This document shows, in pieces, positions 22,711 to 28,505 of a stretch of 28,505 nucleotides of DNA. The stretch covers positions 1-28,505 of the forward strand of contig JBFHDX010000043.1 in the NCBI GenBank assembly GCA_041584475.1. The letters are read 5' to 3'. Origin of the DNA: JBFHDX01 sp041584475 (lineage in GTDB: Bacteria > Pseudomonadota > Alphaproteobacteria > UBA8366 > JADFVY01). The position numbers were made by a program, and so were the translations under genes. Under the pieces are notes generated by a model that did no database searches, was not told the DNA's origin, and saw nothing but the letters and a program-made list of their open reading frames with translations. Every line of letters begins with the position of its first letter. The first letter of the stretch is position 1.

Positions 22711-22770
22711 CGCCGCGACCATTGCCGCGGGCGGATGGTGGCGTCGAATCGACGAGGAGAGGATCCCGGC

Positions 22771-23148
22771 ATGAGCGAAGTCACCTGGTTGCGGACGAGC
22801 TACTGGGCCGGTGCCGCTGCGGACGTGCTGATCGGCGTTCTGACGCTGATACCGGGCCGGGTGGGCGAAACCGAATTCCGCTACCCGATGGGGCTCGCCG
22901 CCACCCTGATGTTCTGCTGGGCCGGGCTGCTGCTGTGGGCGGACCGCAAGCCGCTCGAGCGCAGGGGCATGCTCGTGCCCACCGTCGCCGTCATCGTCGG
23001 GCTGATGGCCGCGGGCGCCTACGCGGTGGCGACCGGCATCTTCCCGCTCCAGCGCATCATCCCGACGACCGTGCTCGGCGTCGCTCTGATCGGCCTGTTC
23101 GGCTTCAGCTATCTCAAGGCGGCGAGGGCCGAACGGGGAACGCGCTAA
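22771..23148 (+). CDS. Small four-helix membrane protein of unknown function
   Basis: A 125-residue protein I do not recognise. It has four hydrophobic segments at about residues 8-28, 40-58, 66-86 and 92-112, joined by short charged loops, and an Arg/Lys-rich C terminus. Positive residues between helices 2 and 3 (DRKPLERRG) and at the C terminus point to a cytoplasmic location for both. There are no Cys pairs or obvious ligand residues. The ATG at 22771 has a GAGGAGAGG sequence about 7 bases upstream, and codon use is like that of the neighbouring housekeeping genes, so it is probably a real resident gene. It stands alone between the sulfatase island and tsaE, with its own promoter. Confidence 0.78.
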   Translation: MSEVTWLRTSYWAGAAADVLIGVLTLIPGRVGETEFRYPMGLAATLMFCWAGLLLWADRKPLERRGMLVPTVAVIVGLMAAGAYAVATGIFPLQRIIPTTVLGVALIGLFGFSYLKAARAERGTR

Positions 23149-23364
23149 CGCATCATCCGATCGGTTCGCTCCAGCCCGCTCCCCCCAGCCGGCTCGAATG
23201 CGACACGGACGCGCAGATGCGATCCCCCTCGACGGCAACCCCGGGCCCGTTGTCGTCACCGCGCGAGTCGCGGCACCGCGCGCGCGGCGAGCCGCTTCGC
23301 CGGTTGGCATTCGGGCCGAGACGTCCGGCAATCGCTGCCGATGCCCGGACACGCCCCGCCGCGG

Positions 23365-23393
23365 TTGCGGGGGCCGCGGCGCTTGGGTACAAA
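23365..23393 (+). promoter_or_regulatory. Putative tsaE operon promoter
   Basis: TTGCGG (23365-23370), a 17-base spacer and TACAAA (23388-23393). Seven bases after the -10 box is 23400, exactly the A of the tsaE ATG. No Shine-Dalgarno precedes it, so a leaderless transcript is predicted for the tsaE-amgK-murU-addB operon. Confidence 0.5.
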
Positions 23394-23399
23394 CCGCCT

Positions 23400-23885
23400 A
23401 TGGCCGTTGCCGCCAAACCGGAGTCCCTGGTCGTGACGCTTGCCGATCCCGAGGCCACCGAGCGGCTGGCCGCGCGCCTCGCGCCGCTGCTGCGCGCCGG
23501 CGACACGGTGGCGCTGCACGGCGAGCTGGGCACCGGCAAGACGACGCTGGCGCGCGGGCTGATCCGCGCCCTCTGCGGCGCCGGCGAGGAGGTGCCGAGC
23601 CCGACCTTCACCCTGGTCCAGACCTACGCCGCGCCGGATTTCGAGATCTGGCACTTCGACCTGTACCGCATCGAGCGGCCGGCGGACGCGCTCGAGCTCG
23701 ACATCGAGGAGGCGACGGCCGATGGCGTCGTGCTGATCGAGTGGCCTGAGAAGCTGGGCCGCTGGCTGCCGGCCGAGCGGCTCGACGTGCGGCTCGCCTA
23801 CGGCGGCGACGAGTGCGAGCGCGTCGCGACGCTCTCGGGCGGCGCCGGCTGGCGCGCGCGGCTTGCGAGGCTACGCCATGTCTGA
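23400..23885 (+). CDS. tsaE: tRNA threonylcarbamoyladenosine biosynthesis ATPase TsaE
   Basis: A 161-residue TsaE (YjeE), the small ATPase that works with TsaB and TsaD to make the t6A base at position 37 of ANN-decoding tRNAs. Walker A is GELGTGKTT (residues 41-49). The family elements PSPTFTLVQTY, HFDLYRI and VLIEWPEKLG follow in order. Length and start fit the family. It is the first gene of a tightly packed operon: its last 8 bases overlap amgK. In many alphaproteobacteria tsaE lies near divL; here the two are parted by the reductase, the sulfatase island and the small membrane protein. Confidence 0.95.
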   Translation: MAVAAKPESLVVTLADPEATERLAARLAPLLRAGDTVALHGELGTGKTTLARGLIRALCGAGEEVPSPTFTLVQTYAAPDFEIWHFDLYRIERPADALELDIEEATADGVVLIEWPEKLGRWLPAERLDVRLAYGGDECERVATLSGGAGWRARLARLRHV

Positions 23886-24891
23886 GCGCGCGGCCGTCAT
23901 CGCCCGCTTCCTGGAGCGCGCCGGCTGGGGAGATGCGGCGCGCAGCACGCTCGCCGGCGACGCCTCGTTCCGCCGCTACGACCGCCTCGTGCGCGGCGCC
24001 GAGCGCGCAGTGCTGATGGACGCGCCGCCGCCCATGGAGGACGTGCGCCCGTTCGTCCGCGTCGACACGCTGCTCGTCGACATGGGGCTGAGCGCGCCGC
24101 GGATCCTGGAGCGCGACGAGGCGGAGGGCCTCCTGCTGCTCGAGGATCTCGGTGACGATACTTACACGCGGGTGCTCGAGAACGGCGCCGACGAGGCGGC
24201 GCTGTACGAGCTCGCGGTCGACACGCTGGTCGCGCTGCAGCGGCGCATCGCGGCCGACGGCGTGCCCGGCGACGTGCCGCCCTACGACGATGCGGCGCTG
24301 CTCGAGGAGGCGACGCTGCTGACCGACTGGTACCTGCCGGCGGTGTTCGGCCGCGACACGCCGGCGGGAGTGCGCGACGACTACTGCGCGCGCTGGCGCG
24401 CCGCCTTCGTCGAGGCGCGGCGGGTGCCCGACACGCTGGTGCTGCGCGACTACCACGTCGACAATCTGATGTGGCTGCGGGAGCGCGAAGGCGTCGCGGC
24501 GTGCGGGCTGCTCGACTTCCAGGACGCGCGCATCGGCCCGGTCAGCTACGATCCCGTCTCGCTGTTCGAGGACGCGCGGCGCGACGTGCCCGGCGCGCTG
24601 ACCGCGCGCCTGCTGCGGCGGTACCTCGGCGCGTTCCCGGCGCTCGACCGGGCCGCGTTCGAGGCCTCCTACGCGATCATGGGCGCGCAGCGCAGCGCCA
24701 AGATCCTCGGCATCTTCACCCGGCTCGACCGGCGCGACGGCAAGCCGCAGTACCTGACGCACATCCCGCGCGTCTGGCGCTGGCTCGAGGGCGATCTCGC
24801 GCACCCGGCGCTGGCGGCGGTGCGCGAGTGGTTCGAACGGCACGTCCCGAGGGAGGCGCGGGTCACGCCGGCCGCGAAAGCCGCGCCGTGA
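23878..24891 (+). CDS. amgK: Cell-wall amino-sugar kinase AmgK (aminoglycoside phosphotransferase fold)
   Basis: A 337-residue kinase of the aminoglycoside-phosphotransferase family. The catalytic loop RDYHVDNLMW has D191 and N196, and the metal-binding DFQDA has D213. AmgK phosphorylates N-acetylmuramic acid and N-acetylglucosamine at the anomeric carbon in the recycling route that bypasses de novo UDP-GlcNAc synthesis and lowers dependence on the fosfomycin target MurA. The next gene is the matching nucleotidyltransferase, which supports this specificity over antibiotic resistance. The ATG at 23878 gives MSERAAVIARFLERAGW, the usual start; it overlaps the tsaE end by 8 bases. Its stop overlaps the murU GTG (GTGA). 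Confidence 0.92.
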   Translation: MSERAAVIARFLERAGWGDAARSTLAGDASFRRYDRLVRGAERAVLMDAPPPMEDVRPFVRVDTLLVDMGLSAPRILERDEAEGLLLLEDLGDDTYTRVLENGADEAALYELAVDTLVALQRRIAADGVPGDVPPYDDAALLEEATLLTDWYLPAVFGRDTPAGVRDDYCARWRAAFVEARRVPDTLVLRDYHVDNLMWLREREGVAACGLLDFQDARIGPVSYDPVSLFEDARRDVPGALTARLLRRYLGAFPALDRAAFEASYAIMGAQRSAKILGIFTRLDRRDGKPQYLTHIPRVWRWLEGDLAHPALAAVREWFERHVPREARVTPAAKAAP

Positions 24892-25628
24892 CGCGGCGCC
24901 GCATCGACCATGCGATGGTGCTGGCGGCGGGCCTCGGCAAGCGCATGCGGTCGCTTACCAAATCGCGGCCGAAACCCCTCGTCGAGCTGGCGGGCCGCAC
25001 GCTGCTCGACCGCGCGCTCGACCACCTGGCCGCGTTCGGCGTGCGCCGGATCGTCGTCAACGCCCACTACAAGCGCGACATGATCGCCGCCCATCTCGCC
25101 GGCCGCGACGGCATCGTGCTGTCGCCGGAGGAGAAGCTGCTCGAGACCGGCGGCGGCATCGCGCAGGCGCTGCCGCATCTGGGCAAGGCCGCGTTCATCG
25201 TCGTCAACAGCGATGCGGTGTGGAGCGACGGCCACTCGCCGGCGCTGGCGCGGCTTGCGGCGGCCTGGGACGAGGCGGCGATGGACGCGCTGCTGCTGCT
25301 CCATCCGACCGTCACCTGCGCCGGCATCCACGACCATGGCGACTTCCACATGGAGGCCGACGGTCGGCTGCGGCGGCGCGGCGAGGGCGAGGTGGCGCCG
25401 TTCGTCTTCACCGGCGTGCAGATCCTGCATCGCCGCCTGTTCGACGACGCACCGGCCGGCGCCTTCTCGCTCAACATCCTATACGACCGCGCGGCGGAGG
25501 CGGAGCGGCTGTTCGGGTTGCGCCACGACGGCGAGTGGTACCATGTCGGCACACCCGAGGAGCTGGCCGCGACCGAGGCGCTGTTCGGCGGCGCCCCCGA
25601 TCCGCGCGAGTTCTGGGTCCGCAGATAG
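24888..25628 (+). CDS. murU: N-acetylmuramate-1-phosphate uridylyltransferase MurU
   Basis: A 246-residue sugar-phosphate nucleotidyltransferase. It starts RRIDHAMVLAAGLGKRMRSLTKSRPKPLVELAGR: the nucleotide loop is LAAGLGKRM (12-20) and the PKPL lysine is K29. Further on are ETGGGIAQAL and VNSDAVW, the metal-binding Asp segment. MurU converts MurNAc-1-phosphate and UTP to UDP-MurNAc, so it directly follows AmgK in the cell-wall recycling route. The GTG at 24888 overlaps the amgK stop (GTGA) and is preferred over an ATG at 24915, which would cut into the nucleotide-binding strand. addB starts 3 bases after its stop. Confidence 0.92.
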   Translation: MTRRRIDHAMVLAAGLGKRMRSLTKSRPKPLVELAGRTLLDRALDHLAAFGVRRIVVNAHYKRDMIAAHLAGRDGIVLSPEEKLLETGGGIAQALPHLGKAAFIVVNSDAVWSDGHSPALARLAAAWDEAAMDALLLLHPTVTCAGIHDHGDFHMEADGRLRRRGEGEVAPFVFTGVQILHRRLFDDAPAGAFSLNILYDRAAEAERLFGLRHDGEWYHVGTPEELAATEALFGGAPDPREFWVRR

Positions 25629-25631
25629 CGT

Positions 25632-28505
25632 ATGGCCAGACCCCGCAGGCTCGCAACGATCGCCCCGCACCGGCCGTTCCTCGACACGCTGGCCAGCGGG
25701 CTGCTCGCGGCGGCGGGCGACGGCGTCGAGGCGCTGACCGAGCAAACGATCCTGCTGCCGACGCGGCGCGCCTGCCGGGCGCTCGTCGAGGCCTTCCTGC
25801 GGGCCGGGGACGGCCGGCCGCTGTTGCTGCCCCGCATCCGTCCGCTCGGCGACATCGACGAGGACGACGTCGGGTTGGCGCCGGGCGCCGAGGCGACCGC
25901 ACCCGACCTGCCGCCGGCGATGCCGGAGGCGCGCCGGCGCCTGCTGCTGGTGCGCCTGATCCTGGCCTGGAAGCGCAAACGGGGCGAGGACATCGCGCCG
26001 GACCAGGCGCTGCGCCTGGCGGCGGAGCTGGCGCGGCTCATCGACCAGGTGCAGACCGAGCGGCTCGGCTTCGCCGGGCTGGCGGCGCTGGTTCCCGACG
26101 AATATGCGTACCACTGGCAGGACACGCTGGATTTCCTCGCCATCGTCACCGAACGCTGGCCGCCGATCCTGGAGGAGCAGGGCTGCATCGACCCGGCCGA
26201 GCGGCGCAACCGGCTGCTCGAGCGGCAGGCTGAGGCGTGGCGCCGCGAGCCGCCGCAGACGCCCGTGATCGCCGCCGGCAGCACGGGCAGCATCCCGGCG
26301 ACCGCGGACCTGCTCGAGGTCGTCGCGGACCTGCCCGCCGGCCTCGTGATCCTGCCCGGGCTCGACCGCGACATGGACGCGCGGACCCGCGCCGCGGCGC
26401 GCGCCGACCCGGCGCACCCGCAACACGGCATGCTGCGCCTGCTCGAGCGGCTCGAAATCGATCCGGACGATGTCGCCGAGTGGAACGCTGCAGCCGGGCC
26501 TGGCGCGACGGCAACGTCGTCGCCGCGCGTCCTGCTCGCGGCCGAGGCGCTGCGGCCGGCGGCGACGACCGACGCCTGGCGCGAGCTCGGGGACCTGCCC
26601 GCCGCCGCGACCGAGGACGTCGAGCGCGTCGACTGCGCGAACGAGGCGGAGGAGGCCGGCGTCGTCGCCCTGATGCTGCGCCAGGCGCTGGAGGAGCCCG
26701 GGCGCACCGCCGCGCTGGTGACGCCGGACCGGCTGCTCGCCCGGCGCGTCGCGGCTGAGCTGCTGCGCTGGGGCGTCGCCGTCGACGATTCGGCGGGCAG
26801 GCCGCTGGCGCGGACGCCGCCCGGCGAGTTCCTGCGCCTCGTCGCCCGCGCCGTCGCCGCCGGTTTCCCGCCGGTCGCCCTGCTCGCCGCGCTCAAGCAC
26901 CCGCTGGCGGCCGGCGGCATGGCGTCGGCCCGGTTCCGCCGGCTGGTCCGCGCCTTCGAGGTGGCGGCGCTGCGTGGCCCGCGGCCGGCCCCCGGCATCG
27001 ACGGGCTGCGCGAGCTGGTCGCGGCGACGCCCGGCCGGGCGCGGCGCTTCGCCCCGCTGCTCGACGGGCTCGAGCGCCGGCTCGGCCCGCTCGCCCGCGA
27101 ACTGGACGGCCGCGACCGGCCGCTGGACGCCCTCGTCGGCGCGCACGTGGCGGCGGCAGAGGCGCTGGCGGAAACGGACGAATTGCCCGGCGCGGCGCGG
27201 CTGTGGGCCGGCGACGACGGCGAGGCGGCGGCGAACGCGGTCGCCGAAATGCACGGCGCGGCCGGTGCCCTCGGCACCCTCGCCGGCGCCGAGTATGCGG
27301 CGCTGTTCGAGACGCTGCTGGCGGGCACGGTGGTGCGACCGCGCTTCGGCCGACACCCGCGGCTGCATATCTGGGGCCCGCTCGAAGCGCGGCTCCAGCA
27401 TGCCGACCTGGTGGTGCTGGCCGGCCTCAACGAGGGAACCTGGCCGGCCGACCCGGGCAACGATCCGTGGCTGAGCCGGCCGATGCGCGCCGAATTCGGC
27501 CTGCCGTCCCCGGAACGGCGCATCGGCCTGGCGGCGCACGATTTCGCCCAGGCCTTCGCGGCGCCGCGGGTGGCGCTGGTCCGCGCCGTCCGGGTCGAGG
27601 GCGCGCCGACGGTGCCGTCGCGCTGGCTGACGCGGCTCGACACCGTGCTCGAGGGCGGCGGCCAGACGGAGGCGCTGGTGCCGGCGAAGCCGTGGCGTGC
27701 GCTCTATCACGCGCTGTCCCGGCCGGAGCGCGTCGAGCGCGTCGCCCCGCCGGCGCCGCGCCCGCCCGTCGAAGCCCGGCCGCGCCGGCTCTCCGTGACC
27801 CGGGTCGAGACCTGGATGCGCGATCCCTATGCCGTGTTCGCCGAGCAGATTCTCGGCCTGCGCGCCCTCGATCCGCTCGAGGCGGATCCCGGCGCCGCGG
27901 AGCGCGGCAGCTTCATCCACGCCGCGCTCGACGCGTTCGTGCGCGAGACGCCCGGCGCGCTGCCGGCGGATGCCTTGGCGCGCCTCGTCGCGTGCGGGGA
28001 ACGGGCGTTCGGCGCGGCGCTCGGGCGGCCCGCGGTGCGCGCCTTCTGGTGGCCGCGCTTCCTGCGCGTCGCCGCCTGGTTCCTCGCCGAGGAGCGGCGC
28101 CGGCGCGGTACCGCGGTGACCGCATCCGCGACCGAGGTGAGCGGCCGCGTCACGCTGCCCGGCCCGGCCGGGCCGTTCACGCTGACCGCCAAGGCGGACC
28201 GCATCGACCGGCTCGCGGACGGCGGCTTCGCCATTATCGACTACAAGACCGGGCTGCCGCCGAGCGACGCCCAGGTCGCGCTCGGCTATGCGCCGCAGCT
28301 GCCGCTCGAGGCGCTGATCCTGGCCGAGGGCGGCTTCGAGGGCGTCGAGCGCGGCGGCGCCGCGTCGGAACTGGCCTACTGGCGCTTGTCGGGGGGCGAG
28401 CCGGCCGCCGAGATCCGCCCGCTGAAGGGCGACGTGGCGGCGCTGGCGGCGGCGGCGCGCGCGGGACTCGCCGAGCTGATCGCCGCTTTCGACCGGCCCG
28501 AGACG
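25632..28505 (+). CDS. addB: Double-strand break repair protein AddB (3' end beyond the window)
   Basis: The frame is open from the ATG at 25632 to the last base, 958 codons without a stop; alphaproteobacterial AddB is about 1000 residues, so only a short C terminus is missing. AddB is the partner of AddA in the helicase-nuclease that processes DNA ends for RecA. The N-terminal part begins ATIAPHRPFLDTLASGLLAA and contains ILLPTRRACRALVEAFL and LLPRIRPLGDIDEDD. The middle has HIWGPLEARLQHADLVVLAGLNEGTWP. The C-terminal nuclease domain has the metal-binding IIDYKTG and the QLPLEALIL helix. No Walker A is visible, as usual in this branch. It is the fourth gene of the tsaE operon; addA is expected just beyond the edge. 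Confidence 0.93.
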   Translation, partial: MARPRRLATIAPHRPFLDTLASGLLAAAGDGVEALTEQTILLPTRRACRALVEAFLRAGDGRPLLLPRIRPLGDIDEDDVGLAPGAEATAPDLPPAMPEARRRLLLVRLILAWKRKRGEDIAPDQALRLAAELARLIDQVQTERLGFAGLAALVPDEYAYHWQDTLDFLAIVTERWPPILEEQGCIDPAERRNRLLERQAEAWRREPPQTPVIAAGSTGSIPATADLLEVVADLPAGLVILPGLDRDMDARTRAAARADPAHPQHGMLRLLERLEIDPDDVAEWNAAAGPGATATSSPRVLLAAEALRPAATTDAWRELGDLPAAATEDVERVDCANEAEEAGVVALMLRQALEEPGRTAALVTPDRLLARRVAAELLRWGVAVDDSAGRPLARTPPGEFLRLVARAVAAGFPPVALLAALKHPLAAGGMASARFRRLVRAFEVAALRGPRPAPGIDGLRELVAATPGRARRFAPLLDGLERRLGPLARELDGRDRPLDALVGAHVAAAEALAETDELPGAARLWAGDDGEAAANAVAEMHGAAGALGTLAGAEYAALFETLLAGTVVRPRFGRHPRLHIWGPLEARLQHADLVVLAGLNEGTWPADPGNDPWLSRPMRAEFGLPSPERRIGLAAHDFAQAFAAPRVALVRAVRVEGAPTVPSRWLTRLDTVLEGGGQTEALVPAKPWRALYHALSRPERVERVAPPAPRPPVEARPRRLSVTRVETWMRDPYAVFAEQILGLRALDPLEADPGAAERGSFIHAALDAFVRETPGALPADALARLVACGERAFGAALGRPAVRAFWWPRFLRVAAWFLAEERRRRGTAVTASATEVSGRVTLPGPAGPFTLTAKADRIDRLADGGFAIIDYKTGLPPSDAQVALGYAPQLPLEALILAEGGFEGVERGGAASELAYWRLSGGEPAAEIRPLKGDVAALAAAARAGLAELIAAFDRPET

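Larger units (their letters stand above)
22270..22770. other. About 500 bases without a gene
   Basis: No frame here looks coding on either strand. It holds an AT-rich patch with a 16-base palindrome (22445-22460), an inverted repeat (22621-22644) and a promoter (22682-22710) for the small membrane protein. No transposase remnant was seen. Confidence 0.7.

Noticed and set aside
22270..22770. Continuous plus-strand frame running from 21941 through this stretch
   Set aside because: It has no ribosome binding site, shows no domain, and crosses the repeat copy and promoter elements.
23149..23364. Possible coding frame upstream of tsaE
   Set aside because: In-frame extension of tsaE is Arg/Pro-rich and lacks family similarity; the TsaE domain starts right after the ATG at 23400, where a promoter is also well placed.
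25067..27920. Two long minus-strand open frames opposite murU and addB
   Set aside because: Ser/Arg- and Arg/Gly-rich shadow translations of GC-rich coding DNA; AddB and MurU motifs lie on the plus strand.

Overview
The window is high-GC, almost fully coding DNA from an alphaproteobacterium, most likely of the Rhodospirillales type. The evidence is the set of marker genes and their order: a chvI-chvG two-component pair, a minimal hprK followed by rapZ and a regulatory PTS (EIIA, HPr, EI), ahcY, a DivL-type kinase with Tyr in place of the phospho-acceptor His, and tsaE-amgK-murU-addB. No rRNA, tRNA, CRISPR array or recognisable transposase was seen.

Layout. 1-3120: polA with its promoter. 3270-5056: a three-gene cobalt-type nitrile hydratase/thiocyanate hydrolase set with the beta chain split into two genes, as in scnBAC, then a YqaA-family membrane protein. 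5119-7024 (minus strand): a cobalamin riboswitch controlling cbtB-cbtA and a HugZ-like flavoprotein. 7192-9695: chvI-chvG. 9697-10572 (minus): an AEC-family permease. 10704-14523: hprK-rapZ-EIIA(Man)-HPr-EI. 14545-18530: a palindromic operator and promoter, ahcY, and divL. 18572-19597 (minus): a thioredoxin-reductase-like ferredoxin-NADP reductase. 19646-22118: an island holding a secreted sulfatase and a decayed multiheme cytochrome c, bracketed by two 151-bp direct repeats. Each repeat is the 5' end plus promoter of the reductase gene. 22270-23148: a gene-free stretch with palindromes, then a small four-helix membrane protein. 23400-28505: tsaE-amgK-murU-addB, with addB running off the end.

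How the genes fit together. The centre is an envelope-sensing and phosphotransfer regulatory block: ChvG/ChvI, HprK acting on HPr Ser49, EI-HPr-EIIA, and RapZ for control of amino-sugar synthesis. It is followed by SAH recycling (AhcY), cell-cycle control (DivL), cell-wall recycling (AmgK/MurU), tRNA modification (TsaE) and recombination (AddB). The left third has a cobalt theme: a Co-type hydrolase lies next to a B12-riboswitch-controlled cobalt-uptake operon.

The least ordinary signals are four. The 151-bp repeats bracket the sulfatase/cytochrome island. The hydrolase has a split beta chain. At several genes the -10 box sits only 5-9 bases before the start codon, which implies leaderless mRNAs. 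A 24-bp AT-rich palindrome abuts the ahcY promoter.
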